NCBI GenBank assembly: GCA_030616365.1
Contig: JAUWXM010000039.1
Span: 1-10,267, forward strand
Length of the DNA stretch: 10,267 nucleotides
From: a bacterium
GTDB lineage: Bacteria; UBP18; UBA7526
Direction: 5' to 3'
Part shown: positions 1 to 6,448 of the stretch, in pieces
How the letters are laid out: every line of letters starts with the position of its first letter
How positions within the stretch are numbered: position 1 is the stretch's first letter
Position numbers and translations under genes: made by a program
Notes under the pieces: generated by a model
Databases searched by the model: none
Told to the model about the DNA's origin: nothing
What the model saw: only the letters and a program-made list of their open reading frames with translations

Positions 1-925
1 TCTTGCTCGCTTTCTTTCTTCCCTCTTCCAGAATCTTATTGATTATTTTTGGGTTCTGTAAAAGTTCTTTTCTTTTTTTATGGAGGTCGGAGAGGGCATT
101 CACCAAGATGGCAGCCAGGTTCTTCTTGCACTCCTTACAGCCCATCTCTGCTTTCTTACATTTCTCTTCAATCTCTGGGACTTTCTTTTTATTATATATC
201 TGGTGGAACTTGAAGATGGTGCAGATAGCGGGATGCCCTTTATCCTTGAGAGTCTTTCTTGCGGGGTCGGTAATGGCCTCCGCCACCTTCTCCCGTATTG
301 CTTTCTCGTTGTCAGAGAGGTAGATACAGTTATTATAACTCTTACTCATCTTCCTTCCATCTATTCCGGGAAGCCGGGGAACCTTAGTTAATTTCGCTTG
401 GGGAATGGGAAAGACTGGCTTATAGAGATGGTTGAACCTTCGGGCAATCTCCCGGGTCAGTTCCAGATGAGGAAGTTGGTCCTCTCCCACGGGAACCACC
501 CCCGCCTTATAGATTAAAATATCTGCTGCCTGAAGAACGGGGTAACCCAGGAAGCCATAGGTGGAGAGATCTTTCCCTTTAATCTCTCTTAACTGTTCCT
601 TATATGTGGGACACCTCTCAAGCCAGGGAATGGGGATGAACATGGAGAGAAGAAGATGTAATTCAGAATGCTCCGGGATCTGGGACTGGATGAAGATGGT
701 GGACTTTTTGGGATCGATGCCGCTGGCCAACCAGTCAATTACCATCTCCTTTATATTTCTCTTTATTTCTCTGGTATCCGCATAATCCGTGGTCAGGGCA
801 TGGAGATCAGCCACCATATAGAAGCATTCATATTTCTCCTGTAAATTCTTCCAGTTTGTTAAAGCACCCAAAAGATTTCCCAAGTGAAGCCTGCTGGTGG
901 GCCTCATACCACTCAATACCCTCAT
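1..925 (-). CDS. trpS: Tryptophanyl-tRNA synthetase, 3' end cut by window edge
   Basis: Class I aminoacyl-tRNA synthetase that charges tRNA(Trp) with tryptophan in the cytoplasm. I translated the open frame from the ATG at 923-925, which gives 308 codons down to base 2 with no stop. The protein begins MRVLSGMRPTSRLHLGNLLG, with the HIGH-type signature HLGN at residues 14-17. The KMSKS signature (192-196, preceded by DGR) is encoded at 338-352. A downstream Cys cluster with the GCKECK pattern is typical of bacterial TrpS. Family members have about 325-335 residues, so only some 15-25 C-terminal residues are missing. The start is supported by a GGAGG Shine-Dalgarno (934-938), 8 nt from the ATG. 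It lies 66 bp downstream of the M50 protease gene and is probably cotranscribed with it. In several bacteria this neighbourhood continues into scpA/scpB, which is recall and not visible here. No defect was seen. Confidence 0.97.
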   Translation of the reverse strand, partial: MRVLSGMRPTSRLHLGNLLGALTNWKNLQEKYECFYMVADLHALTTDYADTREIKRNIKEMVIDWLASGIDPKKSTIFIQSQIPEHSELHLLLSMFIPIPWLERCPTYKEQLREIKGKDLSTYGFLGYPVLQAADILIYKAGVVPVGEDQLPHLELTREIARRFNHLYKPVFPIPQAKLTKVPRLPGIDGRKMSKSYNNCIYLSDNEKAIREKVAEAITDPARKTLKDKGHPAICTIFKFHQIYNKKKVPEIEEKCKKAEMGCKECKKNLAAILVNALSDLHKKRKELLQNPKIINKILEEGRKKASK

Positions 926-945
926 ATTCTAAACCTCCAATTTTT

Positions 946-991
946 ACCCCGTCCCTCGTAATGCCTCGCTCTTCAGAGTGAGGTGCGGGGT
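946..991. repeat. Intergenic GC-rich inverted repeat (REP-like hairpin)
   Basis: This is a nested inverted repeat filling most of the gap between the M50 stop codon and trpS. The outer arms are ACCCCG (946-951) and CGGGGT (986-991). The inner arms are CCTCGCTC (964-971) and GAGTGAGG (976-983), with a TTCA loop. Read as plus-strand RNA the inner arms pair fully with one G-U; read as minus-strand RNA the same position is an A-C mismatch. It begins one base after the M50 stop codon. On the minus strand it is followed by AAAAA and not a U-run, so it is not a normal intrinsic terminator for the operon. Its GC-rich nested form suggests a dispersed palindromic element, but only one copy is in the window. 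Confidence 0.55.
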
Positions 992-1678
992 TTACTTAAG
1001 CATTTTTCCTAATAGTTCCATGAATAGCTGGGGCCCAAGAAGAAGTTGGGCAAGAAGCATAACAATAAATCCAATAAAACGTAACAGTCCGAAGTAGAAT
1101 AGGGCAAAGAGTAAGATAATAAAGCCGAAGCGCTCTAATTTATTATAAGTATAGGCTAACTGGGGAGGAAGCAGTCCGGTTAAGATGCGTGAACCATCTA
1201 AAGGAGGTATGGGTATTAAATTAAATACCGCAAGCAATAGATTGATAAAGATTCCAAAGCCGAGTAGTTTACCAATGAAGGTGTAAGGCTCGATGATCCC
1301 CGCCCGCAGAAAAAGAGTACATAAAATAGCTAAGATGATATTAGCTAAAGGCCCGGCTAACCCAACAGCTATCATATCCTGTTTTGGATTGTGCAGGTTT
1401 CGAAAATTTACCGGCACCGGCTTTGCCCAGCCAAATATGAAAGGAGTTTCTATGTGGGTGCCGGTAACAAGAGGCATAATGTGTACCTGTATAATATAGA
1501 GAAAGAGTGGAAAAATGATGGTACCTATCGGATCAATGTGGGCAATAGGATTCAGAGTAAGTCTTCCTGAAAGTCTAGCTGTGGAATCTCCCCGTCGCTC
1601 AGCTACCCATCCATGCGCGTATTCATGAACCGTTACTGCAAATAAAAGAGCAGGTAAAATAATGAGTAACTTCTCTAT
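992..1678 (-). CDS. Site-2 protease family (M50B) membrane metalloprotease, apparent AUA start
   Basis: Polytopic membrane zinc protease of the YwhC/RseP-like M50 family, which cleaves transmembrane substrates within the bilayer. The frame reads without a stop from 1696 to the TAA at 992-994, and the protein from codon 1676-1678 has 228 residues, the usual size for the short M50 group. Near the N-terminus lies HEYAHGW (HExxH at residues 18-22), followed by an LTLNP motif. The second zinc/active-site segment NLIPIPPLDGSR is at 153-164 (Asp161-Gly162). Several hydrophobic segments suggest 5-6 membrane helices. No ATG, GTG or TTG occurs in frame upstream of the HExxH. The first in-frame ATG (1475-1477) would delete the catalytic motif and a quarter of the protein. 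The ATA codon at 1676-1678 sits 8 nt from an AAGGAG and exactly where family members start, hence this choice. The substrate is unknown. It follows the tRNA nucleotidyltransferase stop by 1 nt. Confidence 0.88.
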   Translation of the reverse strand: MEKLLIILPALLFAVTVHEYAHGWVAERRGDSTARLSGRLTLNPIAHIDPIGTIIFPLFLYIIQVHIMPLVTGTHIETPFIFGWAKPVPVNFRNLHNPKQDMIAVGLAGPLANIILAILCTLFLRAGIIEPYTFIGKLLGFGIFINLLLAVFNLIPIPPLDGSRILTGLLPPQLAYTYNKLERFGFIILLFALFYFGLLRFIGFIVMLLAQLLLGPQLFMELLGKMLK

Positions 1679-1679
1679 G

Positions 1680-4316
1680 TTATTTTCTCCTTGTTTTCAT
1701 AATTAATCCCTTAGCCATCGCCCACTCCTCTTTTTTGTTTTTAACCTTTCCGTCCAATCTGGCCTCGAAGATCCTATCCAATACTTTCTTAAACTGTGGT
1801 CCAGGCTTTAAACCTAATTCTTTTAATTCCTCTCCCGTTATCTTTATTTTCACCCCCCTTAAATCTGTCAGGTAAAGGATTACCCTTTCTTTTAGGCGGG
1901 GATTTTTACTCTTAGTAAGGATTAGTAGTAGAACCTCTAAAGGTAATTTAATAAGTCTTTTATAAATGGTGCTGGAAAGCATTCTCTTTCTTCCCGCCAA
2001 ATCATGAAGCAGATGCTCTTCTACCTCTTTAGAGGCGATTATCTTATCGAAGTTCTTCCTCTTAAATTTGAACCTCTTGGCCAATTGCCTGGTTCTTGAC
2101 AAATCCAGGTCTTCAATCAATGCCAGAAGGTTTACCAGCCACCAGGAAACCTTCTCCCCCTGGAGCATCTTCTCATACTCTTCCTTCTTTCTTTCAATCT
2201 CCTTCAGGATTCTCGTTATTCTTTTATTTAATCTGATGTCCGGGTGAACGTATCTTAATACCCGAAACTCCTTCATCCTCTTTATAGCACCCAGAGGTCT
2301 TCTCTCATTCAGGATAAGAATTAACTCATTCCTCACCCTCTCGTTCCCCAATTTCTCGAATAGTCTTTCTCCCAGGGCATTCTCGATGAAGCCCTGAGTC
2401 TGGGGGTCGATTCTAAAGCCATACCTCTGTTCAAACCTTATCGCCCTGAATATTCTGGTGGGATCCTCAACGAAGCTCAAATTATATGAGACGCGCACAA
2501 TCTTCTTCTCTAAGTCTCTCTTCCCTCCATAGAAGTCAACTAAGTCTCCCAAACCCCTTCTATTTAACTTAAGAGCCATGCTATTTATGGTGAAGTCCCG
2601 GCGATAGAGGTCCTGTTTCAGGGAGGCGAACTCCACTCTCGGTAGGGCAGCAGGATACTCATAGAACTCGGTTCTCGCCGTAGCCACATCTATCTTGAAG
2701 CCATCGGGAAGAATGACCACTGCAGTACCGAACTCCGGAAATCTCTTTGCCTCTCCCCCAAGTTCTTTGGCCAATTTCTGGGCAAGGGCGATCCCCTTTC
2801 CTTCGACCACGATATCGATGTCCAGATTTTCTATTCCCAATAAGAGGTCTCTTACAAAGCCTCCTACAACGTAGGCCCCCATATTCAGCTCATCCCCTAC
2901 TCTCCCAATTCTCTCCAATAATTCTCGAATCTCTTTAGGAAGCCTCTCTTTCATCAGATCTCTCACCTTGTGTCTTGTTGCTTTTGATAGATCGGGCGCC
3001 AGATCATACTGACTATAGGGCTTCTTTACCATATCCTCATGCAGGATGCGCAATAGATCCGTTCTGGTAACAATGCCCACCATTCTCTTTCTTTTTATGA
3101 CTGGCAAGCGGCCGATGTTATGTTCCAGCATAAGAGACTGAATGCCAGAAAGGGAAGTATCAGGGGTAACGGTGATGAGATTGGTTGACATATATCCCTT
3201 TACCCTAGAATGGCCGAAGCTGTGATGGATGGCCTTGTCGATGTCGCTTCTGGTAATGATGCCCACCAATCTTCCCCTCTCCATAACGGGTAATCCGGTA
3301 TGGTTCCATCTAAGAAGGATCTTCCTGGCCTCTTCTACCGTAGTATCTATAGGGATGGTCTTCACTGGAGAAGACATCATATCGCAGGCCCTGACCAAGG
3401 GTTTCACTCTCTCCTTCAGAACCCGTATCAGTCTCTCCTTCACCCTTTCTAAGGACATCTTCCTTATGGTGGCACTCGCTGCTTGAGGATGACCTCCTCC
3501 TCCAAACTCCTGGGCAATATTTCCCACACTCACGGTCTCCAGTCTACTGCGGGCAATGAGGTAAATGCGTTCCCCCATCCTTACCAAGGTAAAGATAACA
3601 TTCAGATTCTCCAGATCCATTATCTTATGTACCAGGACCGCGATATCCCCGATATACTCCTTGCTCTCCGCCTGGGCAATATCTATCCTGATTCCATTAA
3701 TGAGATGGGGCTTACAGGAAGCAAGGAGCTCGTTCAAGAGGACGACTTGGGAAGCAGAGAGCTCCCGATTCATGAAGTCCGAGACCATGGATAGGTTCGC
3801 TCCTTTAGAGAGGAGCCAGGAGATGGCCCTCAGGTCCTCTCTGGTAGTGGAGGGGAAGGTGAAGGAACCAGTATCCTCATAGATCCCCAAGGCCAGGATA
3901 GTCGCCTCCAGATGGGTGAGGGGGATTCTCCTTCTCTTCAATATCTGAGTAAGAATGGTTGTCGTTGCTCCCACCTCCTTAACCTCCTCTAACTTTCCTC
4001 TTATATCCTTCGGACCCCGAGGGTGATGGTCATAGAGGTGAACTACAACTTTTCTCTTCTTTACCAACTTCTCAAATATCCCTAACCTTCCTGCTATCTT
4101 GGTATCGACAATGATGAATCTGGTTATCCTGTCCAGATCAATATCCCTTAGCCTGGTGATCTCAATGATGTGCTTGTGGAGGGTGACGAACTCCCTCACA
4201 TTCCTTTCACAAGAGCCGCTGAAAGCAAGAAGGGCCTCGGGATATAACTTCTTGCAGGCAAGCATGCTGGCTAAGACATCGAAGTCCGCGTTGCTATGAC
4301 CCACAATAACATCCAC
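1680..4316 (-). CDS. DHH phosphoesterase-CBS-CBS-tRNA nucleotidyltransferase fusion (A- or CCA-adding)
   Basis: Large cytoplasmic fusion, predicted to add the terminal A or CCA to tRNA 3' ends; its DHH part may hydrolyse short RNA or a nucleotide. Positions below count from an upstream TTG at 4349; subtract 11 for the GTG start chosen here. DHH domain about 14-170: HSNADFD (18-24), Asp82, DHH (107-109) and YEDTGSF (157-163) all look intact. DHHA1 about 210-315, with FGGGGHPQAAS (282-292). Two CBS domains, about 324-374 and 386-436, likely bind adenine nucleotides. Class II nucleotidyltransferase head: GGFVRD (496-501), catalytic D510-x-D512, RRDFTINSMA (583-592) and DPTRIFRAIRF (629-639). A helical tail ends near 875. 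The GTG at 4314-4316 is preferred because AAGGAG (4323-4328) lies 6 nt upstream; the TTG at 4317-4319 is only 3 nt away. The layout matches Aquifex aq_158, an A-adding enzyme working with a separate CC-adding partner. No partner is in this window, so A- versus CCA-adding is undecided. Confidence 0.93.
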   Translation of the reverse strand: MDVIVGHSNADFDVLASMLACKKLYPEALLAFSGSCERNVREFVTLHKHIIEITRLRDIDLDRITRFIIVDTKIAGRLGIFEKLVKKRKVVVHLYDHHPRGPKDIRGKLEEVKEVGATTTILTQILKRRRIPLTHLEATILALGIYEDTGSFTFPSTTREDLRAISWLLSKGANLSMVSDFMNRELSASQVVLLNELLASCKPHLINGIRIDIAQAESKEYIGDIAVLVHKIMDLENLNVIFTLVRMGERIYLIARSRLETVSVGNIAQEFGGGGHPQAASATIRKMSLERVKERLIRVLKERVKPLVRACDMMSSPVKTIPIDTTVEEARKILLRWNHTGLPVMERGRLVGIITRSDIDKAIHHSFGHSRVKGYMSTNLITVTPDTSLSGIQSLMLEHNIGRLPVIKRKRMVGIVTRTDLLRILHEDMVKKPYSQYDLAPDLSKATRHKVRDLMKERLPKEIRELLERIGRVGDELNMGAYVVGGFVRDLLLGIENLDIDIVVEGKGIALAQKLAKELGGEAKRFPEFGTAVVILPDGFKIDVATARTEFYEYPAALPRVEFASLKQDLYRRDFTINSMALKLNRRGLGDLVDFYGGKRDLEKKIVRVSYNLSFVEDPTRIFRAIRFEQRYGFRIDPQTQGFIENALGERLFEKLGNERVRNELILILNERRPLGAIKRMKEFRVLRYVHPDIRLNKRITRILKEIERKKEEYEKMLQGEKVSWWLVNLLALIEDLDLSRTRQLAKRFKFKRKNFDKIIASKEVEEHLLHDLAGRKRMLSSTIYKRLIKLPLEVLLLILTKSKNPRLKERVILYLTDLRGVKIKITGEELKELGLKPGPQFKKVLDRIFEARLDGKVKNKKEEWAMAKGLIMKTRRK
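1687..1692 (-). promoter_or_regulatory. Shine-Dalgarno that decides the M50 start
   Basis: AAGGAG on the minus strand, embedded in the last Arg codons of the upstream gene, 8 nt from the ATA codon at 1676-1678. The upstream stop UAA (1680-1682) lies between the site and the start, leaving one base before the AUA. This layout fits termination-reinitiation coupling and supports a non-canonical start. No other plausible start in this frame has a ribosome-binding site. Confidence 0.7.
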
Positions 4317-4322
4317 CAATAT

Positions 4323-4328
4323 CTCCTT
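4323..4328 (-). promoter_or_regulatory. Shine-Dalgarno that decides the DHH-CBS-nucleotidyltransferase start
   Basis: AAGGAG on the minus strand, 6 nt from a GTG (4314-4316), 3 nt from a TTG (4317-4319), and located downstream of the longer TTG start at 4347-4349. Because the site lies inside the longer reading frame, the longest possible start is unlikely. The GTG start puts the first DHH motif six residues into the protein, as usual for DHH proteins. Confidence 0.7.
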
Positions 4329-4340
4329 ACAGGTAATATT

Positions 4341-4393
4341 AAGTAACAATGAACATTGAACAATGAATAATTTTAAAATGTTACTTGTTACTT
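4341..4393. repeat. AT-rich intergenic repeat with terminal inverted arms
   Basis: The gap between xerD and the DHH-CBS gene holds a perfect 9-bp inverted repeat, AAGTAACAA (4341-4349) and TTGTTACTT (4385-4393). Inside it AACAATGAA occurs twice as a direct repeat (4345-4353 and 4359-4367), and there is a 10-bp palindrome ATTTTAAAAT (4370-4379). No U-run follows it in the direction of transcription, so it is not a good terminator. A TAATAT-like -10 with poor -35 matches could be drawn in this AT-rich stretch, but I do not call a promoter. It may be a small dispersed intergenic element. Confidence 0.5.
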
Positions 4394-4397
4394 GGCG

Positions 4398-5285
4398 TTA
4401 GCCACGAGGGTGATATTTCCTATGTATCTCCTTCAACCTCTCCTGATCCACATGGGTATAGACCTGGGTGGTTGAGATGTCACTATGACCCAGCATCTCC
4501 TGAATGCTCCTCAGATCCGCCCCTCTCTCTAAGAGATGGGTGGCGAAGGAGTGCCTCAAGATGTGAGGGGTAATCCTCTTCTCAAAGTCCACTCTTTTAG
4601 CATACTTCTTGAGCATCTTCCAGAATCCCTGACGGGAAAGGGAATTGCCGAAGCGATTGACGAATAATTCTTTGGTATCCTTCTTTCTTACCAATCTCTC
4701 TCTTCCTTTATCCAGGTAACTTTTAAGTGCTTCCTGGGCATGAGAACCCAAGGGGATGATCCTCTCCTTCTTCCCCTTCCCCAAACAGCGTAGATACCCC
4801 ACTTCAAGATTAACATCCATTATCTTTAGATTGATGAGCTCCGAGACCCTTACCCCAGTAGCATAGAGAAGCTCTAAGGCTGCTTTATCCCTTAAACCCA
4901 AGGGGTCTTCTAAATCCGGTTTTTCAAGCAATTCCTCTACCTCTTTCAAGGAGAGGGTCTCAGGTAACTTCGCCCAGACTTTTGGCGATTCCAGGTTCAT
5001 GGTAGGATCAGTTGCTAAATAACCCTCTTGGGCTAAGAATCTATAGAAGACCTTTAGGGAAACTAAAGAACGAGCCACGGTTGTAGAAGCAAGACCTTTA
5101 TCTTTGAGCTCTAGTAAATAGGTCATGACTTCATGCTTCGTCGTCTTTCCCAAGGTGAGGATGTGGCTCTTGCGCAAGAAGGCGATATACTTCTTTAAAT
5201 CACTCCCGTAGGAAAGGAGGGTATTCTGGGCCAGGCCCCTTTCCACAGAGAGATAGCTCAAGAACTTTTCGGTCAACTCTTCCAT
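4398..5285 (-). CDS. xerD: Tyrosine recombinase XerC/XerD
   Basis: Site-specific tyrosine recombinase that resolves chromosome dimers at dif with a partner Xer protein and FtsK. Length is 295 residues, as expected for the family. The N-terminal SAM-like core-binding domain covers about 1-90 (SVERGLAQNTLLSYGSDL at 13-30). The catalytic domain covers about 108-290, with every active-site residue present: Arg146 (ATGVRVSEL), Lys170 (GKGKKER), His241 and Arg244 (HILRHSFATH), His267 (LGHSDI) and nucleophile Tyr276 (TTQVYTHV). Spacing between these matches E. coli XerD with a constant offset of about three residues. The ATG at 5283-5285 follows a G/A-rich stretch that can serve as Shine-Dalgarno. 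No integrase arm-binding domain, attachment site or phage gene is nearby, so a housekeeping Xer fits better than a mobile-element integrase. XerC and XerD cannot be separated firmly by eye, so the symbol is the likelier choice. Confidence 0.93.
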   Translation of the reverse strand: MEELTEKFLSYLSVERGLAQNTLLSYGSDLKKYIAFLRKSHILTLGKTTKHEVMTYLLELKDKGLASTTVARSLVSLKVFYRFLAQEGYLATDPTMNLESPKVWAKLPETLSLKEVEELLEKPDLEDPLGLRDKAALELLYATGVRVSELINLKIMDVNLEVGYLRCLGKGKKERIIPLGSHAQEALKSYLDKGRERLVRKKDTKELFVNRFGNSLSRQGFWKMLKKYAKRVDFEKRITPHILRHSFATHLLERGADLRSIQEMLGHSDISTTQVYTHVDQERLKEIHRKYHPRG

Positions 5286-5298
5286 CTCCCCCTCGCCC

Positions 5299-5338
5299 CT
5301 ACTTTCTTACTCTTCTTCTCTTCTACTTTCCTACTCTT
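5299..5338. repeat. Polypurine near-direct repeat before xerD
   Basis: Two 16-bp copies differing at one base: CTACTTTCTTACTCTT (5299-5314) and CTACTTTCCTACTCTT (5323-5338). They lie in an almost pure pyrimidine (plus strand) or purine (minus strand) tract. The second copy covers the last codons and stop of the MBL gene; the first is just upstream of the xerD start. It probably arose by local tandem duplication. The purine-rich RNA may help ribosome loading for xerD. Confidence 0.5.
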
Positions 5339-5960
5339 GTAAGAAAGGATTATTCCTTTTTTCTCGGCCGATGGTGGTCTCCTCCTCATGGCCCGGATAA
5401 ACCTCTATCCCATCTTCCAGAGGAAGAAGTCTCTCTTTAATGGATTGAACGAGCATCGTGCTCGAAGCACCGGGAAGATCGGTTCTGCCTATGGTATTTC
5501 TCATGAGAGTATCTCCAGTAAATAGCCTGTTATCTACTAAGAGGCAGATGCTACCCCTGGTATGGCCTGGGGTATGGATGACTTCAATCTCTAAGTGCCC
5601 AAGGGAGATCGTTTCCCCGTCTTTTAAGAGCCTATCTGCCGGAGGAGATTTGGTCACCCTTCCCCAGAAGATAGCTAAATTCTTCACTGGCGAACTTAAT
5701 AGATTCCTATCATCCTCATGAATGAGAATCTTTGCTCCGGTTGTTTCTTTAACTTTTGCATTCGCTCCGATATGATCCATATGGCCATGGGTATTGATGA
5801 TATACTTAACCTTTAAATCATTACTCCTTACTACCTTAAGAATCTCCTCTCCTTCTGCGCCGGGATCGATGATAGCTGCCTCTTTCGTCTCTTCATCAGC
5901 AATAATATAACAGTTGGCGAGCATGGAGCCAGTCATAACTTTTCTTAAGAACATGGGCAT
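5331..5960 (-). CDS. Metallo-beta-lactamase-fold hydrolase (glyoxalase II-like)
   Basis: Small cytoplasmic binuclear metal hydrolase of the MBL superfamily, closest in look to YcbL/glyoxalase II-type thioesterases. The 209 residues carry the metal-binding set in order: THGHMDHIG (His58, His60, Asp62, His63), His133 (HTPGHTRGS), Asp150 (LFTGDTL) and His191 (YPGHEEET). Residues 1-25 have the family's opening strands (a TGSMLANCYII stretch). It lacks the long C-terminal helical domain of classical glyoxalase II. The substrate cannot be told from sequence; a small thioester or lactone-like metabolite is plausible. The start may be the second ATG (5952-5954, MFLRKV), because family members usually begin so and because the promoter just upstream leaves almost no leader. 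There is no Shine-Dalgarno before either ATG. It is separated from dtd by 41 bp and from xerD by 45 bp. Confidence 0.9.
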   Translation of the reverse strand: MPMFLRKVMTGSMLANCYIIADEETKEAAIIDPGAEGEEILKVVRSNDLKVKYIINTHGHMDHIGANAKVKETTGAKILIHEDDRNLLSSPVKNLAIFWGRVTKSPPADRLLKDGETISLGHLEIEVIHTPGHTRGSICLLVDNRLFTGDTLMRNTIGRTDLPGASSTMLVQSIKERLLPLEDGIEVYPGHEEETTIGREKRNNPFLQE

Positions 5961-5962
5961 AT

Positions 5963-5991
5963 CTTATATAGTTTACAATAACTTATTTCAA
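5963..5991 (-). promoter_or_regulatory. Probable sigma-70 promoter for the MBL gene (leaderless)
   Basis: On the minus strand, TTGAAA (5986-5991) and TATAAG (5963-5968) are separated by exactly 17 bp. Each hexamer is one base off consensus. The -10 box ends 2 nt before the first ATG (5958-5960) and 8 nt before the second ATG (5952-5954). Transcription would start at or just before the second ATG, giving a leaderless mRNA. This fits the lack of any Shine-Dalgarno. It would allow MBL and the genes downstream to be transcribed independently of dtd. Confidence 0.55.
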
Positions 5992-6001
5992 AAGGCAAGC
6001 A

Positions 6002-6448
6002 CTAATTTTTCTTGCTATCCAAAATAAGAGTGACCGGGCCATCATTGTGAATTTCTAAAAGCATCTTGACCCCAAATATTCCACTTGCCACTTTGAGATT
6101 GCATTCTCTCAAGAAGTTAATAAACTTCTCATATAATTCTTCTGCCTTTTCTGGTTCTGCTGCCTGAATAAAGCTGGGCCTTCTCCCTCTCTTGGTATCC
6201 CCATATAAGGTAAATTGGGGAACGACTAAGACTTCGCCCTTAATATCTAATAAAGAGAGATTCATCTTACTCTTTTCGTCTTCAAATATTCTTAAGAGAG
6301 CAATCTTATCCGCCAAGTACCTAACGTCTTCTTCCCGATCATCTTTACCTATTCCCAGAAGGATAACCATTCCTTTACCTACTTCTCCGACTACCTTTTC
6401 TCCTACAGAGACCTTGGCTCTTCTTACCCGCTGGATGACCGCTCTCAT
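6002..6448 (-). CDS. dtd: D-aminoacyl-tRNA deacylase Dtd
   Basis: Removes D-amino acids (and mis-attached glycine) from tRNA, a cytoplasmic quality-control step for translation. The 148 residues match the family's usual 145-150. It opens with the hallmark MRAVIQRVRRAKVSV and closes with the Gly-cisPro motif NDGPVT (Gly137-Pro138) that enforces chirality. Other landmarks are GEVLVV (71-76), QFTLYGDTKRGRRPSF (78-93) and GIFGVKM (123-129). One oddity: the conserved SQFTL reads PQFTL, with Pro (CCC, 6218-6220) at residue 77 where E. coli Dtd has Ser77. Catalysis is thought to depend mainly on the cross-subunit Gly-cisPro and backbone contacts, so activity may persist. The ATG overlaps the TGA of a 23-codon upstream frame (ATGA), and its own Shine-Dalgarno is weak, which suggests translational coupling. 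Confidence 0.95.
   Translation of the reverse strand: MRAVIQRVRRAKVSVGEKVVGEVGKGMVILLGIGKDDREEDVRYLADKIALLRIFEDEKSKMNLSLLDIKGEVLVVPQFTLYGDTKRGRRPSFIQAAEPEKAEELYEKFINFLRECNLKVASGIFGVKMLLEIHNDGPVTLILDSKKN

Noticed and set aside
946..991. Intrinsic terminator after the M50 gene
   Set aside because: In the direction of transcription the stem is followed by AAAAA, not a U-run, and the inner stem carries an A-C mismatch.
992..1477. M50 protease as a 161-residue protein starting at the ATG at 1475-1477
   Set aside because: This start removes the HExxH zinc motif and LTLNP segment, which are encoded in the same uninterrupted frame just upstream, and it has no good ribosome-binding site.
4398..5285. 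Phage or genomic-island integrase marking a mobile element
   Set aside because: Length, N-terminal domain and neighbours fit a housekeeping Xer recombinase; no attachment site, tRNA gene or phage gene is present.
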